Shown: one piece after another, positions 1-10,520 of the stretch | Layout of the letters: every line of letters begins with the position of its first letter | Position numbering within the stretch: the first letter of the stretch is position 1 | NCBI GenBank assembly: GCA_905182295.1 | Contig: CAJJAZ010000003.1 | Span: 62,001-126,000 of the forward strand | DNA from: an uncultured Flavobacteriaceae bacterium | GTDB taxonomy: Bacteria; Bacteroidota; Bacteroidia; Flavobacteriales; Flavobacteriaceae | Direction of reading: 5' to 3' | DNA length: 64,000 nucleotides | Notes under the pieces: generated by a model | What the model was told of the DNA's origin: nothing | What the model saw: only the letters and a program-made list of their open reading frames with translations | Databases searched by the model: none | Program-made: the position numbers and the translations under genes

Positions 1-1
1 T

Positions 2-523
2 GACAGGCTCGTAGTACCTATATCGCTTGGCGCTTTCTGCATAAGGCTGGGGAATTTTTTTAACTCTGAGATCAACGGTAAAATAGTCAGTGGCGACTTT
101 ATTTTTGCCACTAAATTCATCCGGGATTCTGAAGACATGTCTGCATATAAAGCCATGGGGATTACAGGGGAGCGTACCCCAGATGTTGCCTACGCTATGA
201 TTGAAACAAATCCAGACTTTGCCTCATACTTAGAGGCCATTCCGTTTAGACACCCTGCACAGCTTTATGAAGGGATTGCCTATTTAGCCATCTTTGTTTT
301 ATTGTACTATATTTTTTGGCATACCGCTAAAAAAGACAAACCAGGATACCTTTTTGGCCTATTCTTTATCCTACTCTGGGCCACCAGATTTTTTGTAGAG
401 TATGTTAAGAAAAGCCAAGGAGGATTTGAAGAAAGTCTGGGCTTATTAAGCACAGGCCAATGGCTCAGTATTCCTTTTGTAATCATAGGCGCATACTATA
501 TGCTGCGCCCTGTAAAAAAATAA
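2..523 (+). CDS. lgt: Prolipoprotein diacylglyceryl transferase, C-terminal part (5' end outside window)
   Basis: Lgt transfers diacylglycerol from phosphatidylglycerol to the lipobox cysteine of prelipoproteins in the inner membrane, the first step of lipoprotein maturation. The frame is open from base 2, well before the first ATG at 137. It encodes the family signature RLGNFFNSEI around bases 41-85, then HPAQLYEG with the conserved His region, and two hydrophobic helices with an intervening RFFVEYVK motif. The gene is therefore cut by the window edge and does not start at 137. It ends with a Lys-rich tail 6 bases before the next gene, so the two are probably cotranscribed. Several predicted lipoproteins in this window would be its substrates. 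Confidence 0.93.
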   Translation, partial: DRLVVPISLGAFCIRLGNFFNSEINGKIVSGDFIFATKFIRDSEDMSAYKAMGITGERTPDVAYAMIETNPDFASYLEAIPFRHPAQLYEGIAYLAIFVLLYYIFWHTAKKDKPGYLFGLFFILLWATRFFVEYVKKSQGGFEESLGLLSTGQWLSIPFVIIGAYYMLRPVKK

Positions 524-529
524 AAACAG

Positions 530-1741
530 ATGCCTTCGCATCTACATCTTTTCACAGGAAATCACATCAGTGAGGACCAGATCTATAGATATTTAAAGGA
601 AGCTTATCCGAATACACAAAAAGCCTCTTGGTTCTCTAAAAAATCCATTGAAGCGCTTATTTTAGAAGAGCGTATCCATGATTTAAAATTGTTCATAGAC
701 CCTTATGGTCAAACACTAGAAAGCATGTCTAGTGGCCAACAGGGCATGGCATATTTTAAGTATATACTGAACCAACAAAAAGAAACCATTGTGCTCATTA
801 ACCCAATGGCGCATTTAGATGCATTCAATAGGCGCTCAATAGAAGAGAAACTAGATCGCATCTGTAACCAAATTAATCTCATAATAGTCACTTCAAATGA
901 ACATTGGATCCCCAAGTTCAATTTTGAAAAATCCTATCTAGAATACGATTCAACTTCAGAAATTCAAAATAAATTATCCCCCACTGAACTAACAAATTCT
1001 GACCAAAAACTGTTGCGTATTATTAAAAAAAATAGTGCTGAAATAACTGTTCCACAAACACTGGTTAGCCTTAAAAATGTCCAGGTTTCCTATGGAAGAA
1101 AAAAGGTTTTACACCAGATTAACTGGACCATTAAAAGTGGTGATTTCTGGCAGTTAAAAGGAGGAAATGGGACAGGAAAAACCACCTTACTCTCCTTGAT
1201 TACAGGGGAGAATCCAAAGGGATTTGGTCAAGACTTATGGCTATTTGGCCACAAAAAAGGAAGCGGAGAAAGCGTTTGGGAGATTAAGAAACAAATAGGC
1301 TACTATGCCCCTTCCATGGTGCAAATGTTCCATGGAGCACACAGCGCATTAGAAATGATCTTGGGTGGGGTATTAGACCAAGTGGGTTTATACACTATGC
1401 CTTCTGAAGAAATGATTCAAAAAGCCAGGTTATGGCTTAAGGCGGTTGGAATCTCCCCTCTAGAAAAACAGCCTTTCCATTCATTATCTGAAGGGCAAAA
1501 AGGAATGGTAATGACCTTAAGGGCCATGATAAAATTTCCTGCACTACTTATACTAGATGAACCTACTAGTGGATTAGATTCCATACAAAGCGCTCAATAT
1601 ATACAGCTAGTGGGCTCTCTGGCAAAGCAAACAGACACTGCCATTGTTTTGGTGTCTCATATTGAGGTGCACGAGTTTAAGAAAGCCAAACAAATAGTAC
1701 TTCACAAAACACCCCAAGGCAGTATAGCTAAAATAATATAA
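530..1741 (+). CDS. ModF-like ABC ATPase with a degenerate N-terminal half
   Basis: A 403-residue soluble ABC protein without membrane segments. The C-terminal domain is intact: Walker A GGNGTGKTT at about 211-219, signature LSEGQ at 319-323, Walker B LLILDEP at about 339-345. The stretch from the Walker A to GSGESVWEIKKQIGY resembles the second domain of E. coli ModF/PhrA. The first half keeps only a signature-like SSGQQ (67-71) and a Walker-B-like IVLINPMAHLD (87-97); it has no P-loop and lacks the catalytic Glu. The domain therefore seems to be a dead partner. No permease or binding-protein gene is adjacent. Its role is unknown; ModF itself is only loosely tied to molybdate uptake. It lies 6 bases after lgt and ends at a strong terminator. 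Confidence 0.8.
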   Translation: MPSHLHLFTGNHISEDQIYRYLKEAYPNTQKASWFSKKSIEALILEERIHDLKLFIDPYGQTLESMSSGQQGMAYFKYILNQQKETIVLINPMAHLDAFNRRSIEEKLDRICNQINLIIVTSNEHWIPKFNFEKSYLEYDSTSEIQNKLSPTELTNSDQKLLRIIKKNSAEITVPQTLVSLKNVQVSYGRKKVLHQINWTIKSGDFWQLKGGNGTGKTTLLSLITGENPKGFGQDLWLFGHKKGSGESVWEIKKQIGYYAPSMVQMFHGAHSALEMILGGVLDQVGLYTMPSEEMIQKARLWLKAVGISPLEKQPFHSLSEGQKGMVMTLRAMIKFPALLILDEPTSGLDSIQSAQYIQLVGSLAKQTDTAIVLVSHIEVHEFKKAKQIVLHKTPQGSIAKII

Positions 1742-1772
1742 AAAAAGGCGGCCATATGGCCGCCTTTTTTTA
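1741..1772. terminator. Bidirectional intrinsic terminator between the ABC ATPase gene and secDF
   Basis: An A-run, the perfect palindrome GGCGGCCATATGGCCGCC (1747-1764) and a T-run form a symmetrical hairpin. It sits between two convergent genes and can stop transcription in both directions. Confidence 0.9.
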
Positions 1773-1793
1773 TGCATCGAACTAAGGTTCGAA

Positions 1794-4736
1794 TTATTTT
1801 CCTGATTGAACCTTCTTCTTTAAGAAGTCAAACATAATTGGTGTTGCAATAAAAAGTGATGAGTAGGTCCCTACTAACACCCCTATGATCATAGCGAACA
1901 TAAACCCTCGAAGTGACTCTCCTCCAAAGATGAAGATAGACAACAATACTACTAAGGTAGTTAAAGAAGTGTTTAAAGTACGGCTTAGCGTACTGTTCAA
2001 AGCCAAATTGGTGTTTTCACCAGACTTCCATCCTTTTTCTGCAATAATCTCACGAATACGGTCAAATACAACCACGGTATCATTTAACGAGTATCCAATA
2101 ACAGTAAGAATAGCCGCAATAAATGCCTGATCAATTTCCATATTAAATGGCATGTAATTACCTAATAAAGAAAAAATACCCAATACGATTAAGACATCAT
2201 GGAATACCGCCACTACAGCGCCCAATGAGAACTGCCATCTTCTAAACCTCAATAAGATATATAAGAATACCACCAATAGAGATCCTAAGATTGCTAAGAA
2301 AGCGTTGTTTTTAATATCATCTGCGATCGTTGGCCCCACTTTAGAAGACTGCATAATACCAATCGCTCCACTACCGTCTCCAACAATAAAGTCTTCATAA
2401 CTAGTTCCTGCTGGTAAATATTTCTGAAGCGATGTGTACAATGAATTTTGAATCTCATTGTCTACTTCAATTCCTTCTACGTCTACTTTGTAAGCCGTAG
2501 TGATTTTTACCTGATTGTCTTCTCCGTAAGTCTTTACATTGGTTCCTGTTCCAAACACATCTGATAATTCAGAAGATAATTCAGAAGGATTGACCGCTTG
2601 TTCAAAACGAACCGTATAAGAACGGCCTCCAATAAAGTCTACCCCTTGTTGTAAACCTTGTGTAAATAAAGATCCTAAACTCACTAATACAAAAGCACCT
2701 GATATAGCGTAAGCTATGGTTCTCTTTCCGAGGAAGTTAATATTAGGCTGCTTAAATAAGTTCTTTGTAATAGCCGTATTAAAGTCTAAAGATGCAGACT
2801 TTTTAGCCGTGTAACCGTCAATCAATAATCTAGTGATAAAAATCGCTGTGAATAAAGAAGTGATAATACCTATTAATAAAGTAGTGGCAAATCCTTTGAT
2901 AGGTCCTGAACCAAATACAAATAATATAATCGCTGTAAGTCCTGTAGTAATGTTCGCATCTAAGATCGAAGACAAGGCATTGCTGAATCCGTCTGCAATA
3001 GCGATGGCTTTTCCTTTCCCTTTAGCCAATTCTTCTTTAATACGTTCAAAGATCAATACGTTTGCATCTACAGACATACCAATGGTCAATACAATACCAG
3101 CAATTCCTGGAAGGGTTAATACCGCATTTAAACTCACCAATACACCAAAAATAAGTACGATGTTTAACAATAGGGCAATGTCTGCAAAAAGACCTGCTCT
3201 ACCGTAGTATAAGATCATCCATAACAACACCAATACCATGGCTAAAGAAAATGAATTAAACCCACTATCAATAGCTTCCTGACCTAATGATGGACCTACA
3301 ATTTCAGACTGAATGATTTCAGCAGAAGCTGGTAATTTACCTGCACGTAAAACGTTGGATATATCTTTGGTTTCATTCACTGTAAATGAACCCGTAATTT
3401 CTGAACGACCTCCTGAGATAGGACCTGAAGAGACACCTGGTGCAGTGTATACTTTGTTATCTAAAACAATCGCAATACCTGTTTGGTTGTTAAATGCATC
3501 TCCAGTTAATTTCTCCCACTCTTTAGCTCCTTTAGTGTTCATAGTCATAGACACTGCAGGACGGCTGAATTGGTCAAAATCATCTCTAGCGTCACTGACC
3601 ACATCTCCACTAATTCTAGGAGTGTTGTCTCTGTTAGATTTTAAAGCGTATAAACCAACTACCTCCGAATTGGCTGAAGGACGCTCCCATACAAACTTTA
3701 CATTAGCTAAAGAAGCTGGAATGAGCCTGCGAATTTCTTTCATTCTTAAATAAGCCCCTACCGTAGCAGTATCTCTTACTGAAAACTTAAAAGTTTCATA
3801 TCCTTGACCTTGTCCTCTGATTAAGTCAATTAAAGGGTTTTGTTGGTTGGACAATGAATCTTGCGTAACATCTGCCAATAGAGAATCAATCTCTGAAGCA
3901 GGCTTTTGAGTTTCTTTTTCAGTAACTACTAGAGACTTTAAACGCTCGTTAGCAGCAACAAAGAAAGAAGCAATATCTTGATTGTTCGGTGGGTATGTTT
4001 CCCAAAATTCCAATTGAGCGGTACTAGACAATAAATCTTGCGCTCTAGCAATGTCTTTAACTCCTGGTAACTCTACAAGAATTCTTCCAGAGTTTCCTTC
4101 TCTTTGAATGTTTGGTTGTGTCACCCCAAAACCATCAATACGCTCTCTCAATACTTCAAAAGCAGAAACGATAGACTCGTCAATTTTTTGATTTAAAATA
4201 GGCCTAACCTCATCATCTGACATTTGAAAATTAATCGCGTCCGATAGGGCTTTGTTTGCGAAAATAGAAGGATCTGCTAACTTAGTATCTCCTTTAATAG
4301 CGTCAAACGACTCGAAGAATAAGTTTAAGTAAGTGTCATCACTACTTTTAGAGGCATTGTCTGCATCTGCTAGGGCCTTATTGAAAACTGGGTTCTTAGA
4401 ATTGTTAGCCAATCCTTTTAAAATGTCTTTTACAGAAATCTGTAAAGTCACGTTAATCCCTCCTTTAAGGTCCAATCCTTTGTTTAATTCTTTTTTCTTT
4501 GCGTCTGCATAGCTGGTAAATCCAAAGATTGGATTGTTACTTACAGAATCTAAGAAAGCGGTTTTTTCTGTCCCTCTTTTTGCGAGATAATCTGTGTCAG
4601 TATCTGCAATCTTAGCGGCAGCGAAAGCTACTGAATCTTGTTCTACCTTACTGGTAATGAAGGTAAAAGATAGCTGGTAAATACTCACTATCCCGAATAA
4701 AAAAGCAAATAGCTTTATAAGTCCTTTATTTTGCAT
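1794..4736 (-). CDS. secDF: Protein translocase subunit SecDF (fused)
   Basis: A single 980-residue chain joins SecD and SecF, as is usual in Bacteroidetes. SecDF uses the proton motive force to help complete protein export through SecYEG. After an N-terminal membrane helix comes the SecD motif GLDLKGGINVTL (about residues 88-99), a large periplasmic P1 region, and the six-helix SecD membrane block with IAGIVLTIGMSVDANVLIFERI. The SecF half follows with GVDFIGG and the second block, AAILTVIGYSLNDTVVVFDRIRE. The start follows a perfect -7 box at 4775-4782. The gene runs from its own promoter to the shared terminator at 1741-1772. In marine bacteria SecDF may be sodium-driven, but the sequence does not decide this. 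Confidence 0.97.
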   Translation of the reverse strand: MQNKGLIKLFAFLFGIVSIYQLSFTFITSKVEQDSVAFAAAKIADTDTDYLAKRGTEKTAFLDSVSNNPIFGFTSYADAKKKELNKGLDLKGGINVTLQISVKDILKGLANNSKNPVFNKALADADNASKSSDDTYLNLFFESFDAIKGDTKLADPSIFANKALSDAINFQMSDDEVRPILNQKIDESIVSAFEVLRERIDGFGVTQPNIQREGNSGRILVELPGVKDIARAQDLLSSTAQLEFWETYPPNNQDIASFFVAANERLKSLVVTEKETQKPASEIDSLLADVTQDSLSNQQNPLIDLIRGQGQGYETFKFSVRDTATVGAYLRMKEIRRLIPASLANVKFVWERPSANSEVVGLYALKSNRDNTPRISGDVVSDARDDFDQFSRPAVSMTMNTKGAKEWEKLTGDAFNNQTGIAIVLDNKVYTAPGVSSGPISGGRSEITGSFTVNETKDISNVLRAGKLPASAEIIQSEIVGPSLGQEAIDSGFNSFSLAMVLVLLWMILYYGRAGLFADIALLLNIVLIFGVLVSLNAVLTLPGIAGIVLTIGMSVDANVLIFERIKEELAKGKGKAIAIADGFSNALSSILDANITTGLTAIILFVFGSGPIKGFATTLLIGIITSLFTAIFITRLLIDGYTAKKSASLDFNTAITKNLFKQPNINFLGKRTIAYAISGAFVLVSLGSLFTQGLQQGVDFIGGRSYTVRFEQAVNPSELSSELSDVFGTGTNVKTYGEDNQVKITTAYKVDVEGIEVDNEIQNSLYTSLQKYLPAGTSYEDFIVGDGSGAIGIMQSSKVGPTIADDIKNNAFLAILGSLLVVFLYILLRFRRWQFSLGAVVAVFHDVLIVLGIFSLLGNYMPFNMEIDQAFIAAILTVIGYSLNDTVVVFDRIREIIAEKGWKSGENTNLALNSTLSRTLNTSLTTLVVLLSIFIFGGESLRGFMFAMIIGVLVGTYSSLFIATPIMFDFLKKKVQSGK

Positions 4737-4774
4737 TAGTTCAATGAATTATTATTTGGTATATAAATTGCGTG

Positions 4775-4805
4775 CAAATATATCATTTCCATTAGGAACT
4801 GACAA
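4775..4805 (-). promoter_or_regulatory. Predicted secDF promoter
   Basis: On the minus strand TTG (4805-4803) and TATATTTG (4782-4775) are separated by 20 bases. This matches the Bacteroidetes consensus TTTG-N19-21-TAnnTTTG. The ATG of secDF lies 38 bases downstream. Confidence 0.7.
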
Positions 4806-4833
4806 TAATTTGTTTTAATTCACAAAATAAGTA

Positions 4834-4852
4834 GGCACCTCCAGCGGAGGCG
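4834..4852 (-). terminator. Possible terminator downstream of mdh
   Basis: On the minus strand GCGCCTCC-GCT-GGAGGTGC forms an 8-bp stem with one G-T pair. The downstream tract is only moderately T-rich, so termination may be partial. It lies just after the mdh stop and before the secDF promoter. Confidence 0.5.
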
Positions 4853-4872
4853 CTTATATACCTGTTGAGTTA

Positions 4873-5799
4873 TTATACGTCTAAAAGACTGTTTGTTTTT
4901 CTTACCCCCTCAGCACTCTCTGCCAACTTCGCTTTTTCTTGGTCGTTCAATGGAATTGTTACAATTTCTTCAATACCATTTACACCTAAGATTACCGGGA
5001 CACCAATACAGATGTCAGACAAACCGTACTCTCCTTCTAATAAGGTTGAACAAGGGAACATTTTCTTCTGATCACATACAATGGCTTGTGCCATAGCAGA
5101 CACAGCAGCACCTGGGGCATACCATGCAGAAGTACCTAATAATTTAGTCAGGGTAGCACCCCCAACTTTAGTGTCTTCTACTACTTGATCAAGACGCTCA
5201 GCGCTCACAAAATTAGAAATAGGCACAGAGTTTCTTGTAGCCAATCTGCTCAATGGAACCATTCCTGTATCTGAATGACCTCCTATTACCATTCCGTCTA
5301 TATCTGAAATAGGTGCTGCAACCGCTTCTGCCAAACGATACTTAAATCTAGCGCTATCTAAAGCACCTCCCATACCTATTATTCTGTGCTTGGGCAATCC
5401 TGTTGCTTTGTGAACCAGGTAAGTCATGGTGTCCATTGGGTTACTAACGACCATGATAATGACCTCTGGAGAGTGGGCTAAAATACTTTGAGCCACTGTT
5501 TTTACAATTCCAGCATTAATTCCAATAAGCTCTTCTCTTGTCATTCCTGGTTTTCTTGGAATACCAGAAGTAATGATCGCTAAATGACTCGCAGCTGTTT
5601 TGCTATAATCACCAGTCGTTCCTGTTATTTTTGTATCAAAACCATTCAAGGAGGCCGTTTGCATTAAATCCATCGCCTTTCCTTCTGCATAACCTTCTTT
5701 AATGTCTACCAACACTACTTCTGAGGCAAAATTCTTAATAGCAATATACTCTGCGCAACTTGCACCAACAGCACCTGCTCCTACCACTGTAATTTTCAT
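4873..5799 (-). CDS. mdh: Malate dehydrogenase
   Basis: A 308-residue NAD-dependent malate dehydrogenase of the LDH-like type, interconverting malate and oxaloacetate in the TCA cycle. The Rossmann motif GAGAVG is at residues 7-12, with Asp in VVLVDIKEG favouring NAD over NADP. The substrate-loop arginines are in IPRKPGMTREEL, the third Arg is in LDSARFKYR, and the catalytic His is in GGHSDTGMVPL. The Arg in the specificity loop indicates malate rather than lactate. The gene follows gyrB by 35 bases on the same strand without an obvious promoter between them, so the two may share a transcript. Confidence 0.96.
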   Translation of the reverse strand: MKITVVGAGAVGASCAEYIAIKNFASEVVLVDIKEGYAEGKAMDLMQTASLNGFDTKITGTTGDYSKTAASHLAIITSGIPRKPGMTREELIGINAGIVKTVAQSILAHSPEVIIMVVSNPMDTMTYLVHKATGLPKHRIIGMGGALDSARFKYRLAEAVAAPISDIDGMVIGGHSDTGMVPLSRLATRNSVPISNFVSAERLDQVVEDTKVGGATLTKLLGTSAWYAPGAAVSAMAQAIVCDQKKMFPCSTLLEGEYGLSDICIGVPVILGVNGIEEIVTIPLNDQEKAKLAESAEGVRKTNSLLDV

Positions 5800-5834
5800 T
5801 CTAATTCTATTTTATGTGTTTATAATTTTTCTGA

Positions 5835-7787
<1,953 letters not shown>

Positions 7788-7815
7788 TTATTTGTTTATT
7801 TATTAAGCAATCCCA

Positions 7816-7823
7816 CAAATATA
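7816..7823 (-). promoter_or_regulatory. Predicted gyrB promoter, -7 box
   Basis: Minus-strand TATATTTG matches the Bacteroidetes -7 consensus TAnnTTTG exactly and lies about 40 bases before the gyrB ATG. A TTT about 18 bases upstream may serve as a weak -33 element. Confidence 0.6.
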
Positions 7824-7925
7824 ACCAATAGCCTATTAAATGGGGATTTAATATGGTTTAGAAGCCCCTAAGTTATTAACAATTATTGTGAAAAATGAAG
7901 GTATTATTAGACAAAAATATAACAA

Positions 7926-7952
7926 AAAAAGCCCTTCATTATGAAGGGCTTA
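7926..7952 (-). terminator. Terminator downstream of asnB
   Basis: Minus-strand AAGCCCTTCAT/ATGAAGGGCTT hairpin followed by a run of seven T. It separates asnB from gyrB. Confidence 0.85.
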
Positions 7953-7993
7953 AAACCAGAAATGAATACTATAATCCATTTCTACAATGAAAT

Positions 7994-9664
7994 TTATTTG
8001 CCGTAAGCGTCTGAGTGCACTTTCGCTACTGCCCTACCCGAAGGATCATTCATGTTTTTAAAAGCTTCATCCCATTCAAGTGCTATAGGGGTACTACAAG
8101 CTACAGATGGCACAGATGGCACACAAAGCGCTGCAGCATCTGAAGGAAAATGAGACTCAAATATAGACCTGTAATAAAATTCTTCTTTAGACGTAGGTGT
8201 TTGCAGTGGGAACCTGTAAGCCGCGTTAGCCAACTGTTCGTCCGTAACTGCTTCTGCAACGACTTCTTTTAGGGTGTCTATCCAATCGTATCCAACGCCG
8301 TCGGAAAATTGTTCTTTTTGACGCCAAACGACAGATTCTGGCAAGTATGCTTCAAAAGCCTTTCGTAGCACCCATTTCTCCATACGCTCGCCATTAATCA
8401 TTTTGTCTTGTGGATTAATTCTCATGGCCACATCCATAAATTCTTTATCTAAAAACGGCACCCTTCCTTCAATTCCCCATGCAGCCAATGATTTATTGGC
8501 ACGCAGACAGTCGTACATATGAAGCTTGTCTAGTTTACGAACAGTCTCCTCGTGAAAGTCTTTAGCAGAAGGTGCCTTGTGAAAGTAAAGGTACCCACCA
8601 AAAAGCTCGTCGGCGCCCTCGCCAGATAAAACCATTTTAATACCCATAGATTTAATTACCCTGGCCATAAGATACATAGGCGTGGAGGCTCTAATGGTAG
8701 TAATATCATAAGTTTCTAGGTTGTAAATGACATCCTTAATAGCATCTAAACCCTCTTGGATGGTAAACTTTATTTCATGGTGTACCGTACCAATATGAAG
8801 GGCCACTTTCTGTGCTGCTACTAAATCTGGTGAACCTTCTAAGCCAACAGAGAAAGAGTGTAATTGTGGCCACCAAGCGTCTGTCGTATCTCCAGACTCT
8901 ATCCTTTTTTGGGCGTATTTTTTGGCTATTGCCGATGTCACTGAAGAGTCCAACCCACCAGATAAAAGTACTCCGTAAGGAACGTCAGACATAAGCTGCC
9001 TGTGCACTGCTGCCTCCAAAGCATCTTTAATCTCCTGAATATTGGTTTTATTGTCTTTCACAGCCTCATAATCCATCCATTCTCTTTCATACCACCTGAC
9101 CATTTCGCCATTACTCGAATGCATATAATGTCCTGGAGGGAATAATTCTATTTTAGAACAAACCCCTTCCAATGCCTTTAATTCAGAAGCTACGTAAAAA
9201 GTTCCGTGAATATCCCATCCAATATACAGTGGGATAATTCCCATATGATCTCTAGCGACAAAATATTCATCCTTTTGAGCGTCATAAATAGCAAATCCAA
9301 AAATTCCGTTCAGTTCATCTAAGAAAGACACTCCTTTTTCTTGGTAAAGCGCCAAAATCACTTCACAATCAGACTGTGTTTTAAAATCGTATTTTCCCTC
9401 AAATTGAGCCCTTAACTCACGGTGGTTGTATATCTCTCCATTGGCTGCCAATACCAAAGAACCGTCTGCATTGAGCAGTGGCTGCTTTCCAGAAGCTGGA
9501 TCTACAATAGCCAAACGTTCATGAGTCATGATCGCATTATCATGGTCATAAATACCACTCCAATCCGGACCTCTATGACGTATTTTTTTAGACATTTCTA
9601 ACAACTGAGGTCTTAAATCTCCAGCAGCTTGTTTCAAATCAAAGGCACATACAATACCACACAT
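7994..9664 (-). CDS. asnB: Asparagine synthase (glutamine-hydrolysing), AsnB type
   Basis: A 556-residue enzyme that forms asparagine from aspartate, ATP and glutamine-derived ammonia. It begins MCGIV, so Cys2 is the class II glutaminase nucleophile once Met is removed, which fixes the start. The N-terminal amidotransferase domain has RHRGPDWSG and LAANGEIYNHRELR. The synthetase domain has the PP-loop SGGLDSS (in YGVLLSGGLDSSVTSAIAKK) and GEGADELFGGYLYFHKAP. The length matches E. coli AsnB. A terminator follows directly. The C-terminal stretch with ALCVPSVPSVACSTPIALEW is the usual end of this subgroup. Confidence 0.95.
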   Translation of the reverse strand: MCGIVCAFDLKQAAGDLRPQLLEMSKKIRHRGPDWSGIYDHDNAIMTHERLAIVDPASGKQPLLNADGSLVLAANGEIYNHRELRAQFEGKYDFKTQSDCEVILALYQEKGVSFLDELNGIFGFAIYDAQKDEYFVARDHMGIIPLYIGWDIHGTFYVASELKALEGVCSKIELFPPGHYMHSSNGEMVRWYEREWMDYEAVKDNKTNIQEIKDALEAAVHRQLMSDVPYGVLLSGGLDSSVTSAIAKKYAQKRIESGDTTDAWWPQLHSFSVGLEGSPDLVAAQKVALHIGTVHHEIKFTIQEGLDAIKDVIYNLETYDITTIRASTPMYLMARVIKSMGIKMVLSGEGADELFGGYLYFHKAPSAKDFHEETVRKLDKLHMYDCLRANKSLAAWGIEGRVPFLDKEFMDVAMRINPQDKMINGERMEKWVLRKAFEAYLPESVVWRQKEQFSDGVGYDWIDTLKEVVAEAVTDEQLANAAYRFPLQTPTSKEEFYYRSIFESHFPSDAAALCVPSVPSVACSTPIALEWDEAFKNMNDPSGRAVAKVHSDAYGK

Positions 9665-9817
9665 AATTGTTATTTATTTAATGAGACAACAAAAATGAAC
9701 CAAAACATTAATTTATAAAAGCAAAAAAGATATTTTAATTACAATATGTAACTTTAATTGATTAATAAGCATTAAATAGATAGCAAACAATGCCATAACA
9801 GCTCACTGAACTTACAT

Positions 9818-9836
9818 TTGAAAGCTGCGCTTTCAA
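9818..9836. repeat. Palindrome in the asnB / DUF2911 divergent intergenic region
   Basis: TTGAAAGC-TGC-GCTTTCAA is a perfect 8-bp inverted repeat with a 3-base spacer. It lies in the 245-base gap between two divergent genes and has no T-run beside it. It could be an operator or an RNA hairpin. Confidence 0.5.
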
Positions 9837-9909
9837 TATTCGTTTTAAATGCGGAACTTAGGCTCATAAATTTTAATGCAAAAAAGTAAACATTAATAAA
9901 ACACTTATT

Positions 9910-10452
9910 ATGAAAACAAACTTATTTTACAGCCTTTGCCTTTTTAGTCTTATATGGAGCAGCAACCTAAGCGCTCAAGACTTTGGAAAATTAGACGCAA
10001 GTCCAATGGATATTGCCTGGTTTCCTGCAAAACACATGGACGCCAATAAAAAAATGAGGGTTATTTACAATAGACCTCAACTGAAAAGCAGGTCATTAAG
10101 CACCTTAGCACCCAATGATGCCGTATGGAGAACAGGTGCCAACGAATCCTCTGAAATTACTTTCTACCAAGACGTTGTATTTGGTGGTAAAAATGTAAAA
10201 GCAGGCACTTATGCTTTGTTTACCATTCCAGGAGAAAATAGCTGGACCATTATTCTAAACAGCCACCTCAACCAATGGGGGTCTTACTCCTATGATGAAA
10301 AAGCAGACGTTTTAAGGGTTAAAGCCATTGTCAGTAAAGATTCCGAGGCTTTAGAATATTTTAGCATGGTTTTCCATGAAGAAAATGACAACCTACAATT
10401 GTCTATGGGTTGGAACACTACAAGGGTTCACTTACCCATTTCAATGCAGTAG
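9910..10452 (+). CDS. DUF2911 family exported protein
   Basis: A 180-residue protein with a cleavable-looking signal peptide (MKTNLFYSLCLFSLIWSSNL, then SAQ at about 21-23). The mature part fits the DUF2911 pattern: VKAGTYALFTIPGENSWTIILN followed by QWGSYSYDEKADVLRVKA. The family is common in Bacteroidetes and has no assigned function. An all-beta periplasmic domain is likely, as inferred from alternating hydrophobic strands. It is monocistronic, divergent from asnB, and ends at a strong terminator. Confidence 0.85.
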   Translation: MKTNLFYSLCLFSLIWSSNLSAQDFGKLDASPMDIAWFPAKHMDANKKMRVIYNRPQLKSRSLSTLAPNDAVWRTGANESSEITFYQDVVFGGKNVKAGTYALFTIPGENSWTIILNSHLNQWGSYSYDEKADVLRVKAIVSKDSEALEYFSMVFHEENDNLQLSMGWNTTRVHLPISMQ

Positions 10453-10470
10453 TACCTATCAAACAACACA

Positions 10471-10502
10471 AAAAAAGGCGCTTTAAAAGCGCCTTTTTTT
10501 TT
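10471..10502. terminator. Bidirectional terminator between the DUF2911 gene and the amidohydrolase gene
   Basis: An A-run, then GGCGCTTTTAAAGCGCC-like stem (GGCGCTTT/AAAGCGCC), then a T-run of nine. It serves both convergent genes. Confidence 0.9.
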
Positions 10503-10520
10503 ATCTATAAGTAAGCTAAT

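Noticed and set aside
137-523. A complete 128-residue protein starting at 137
   Set aside because: The frame continues upstream to base 2 and encodes the Lgt signature RLGNFFNSEI, so this is the tail of a longer gene.
3313-3753. Long antisense frame of 146 codons inside secDF (and similar ones inside typA, ffh-folD, eno and rpoA)
   Set aside because: These are opposite-strand shadows of highly conserved genes, without promoter or family resemblance.
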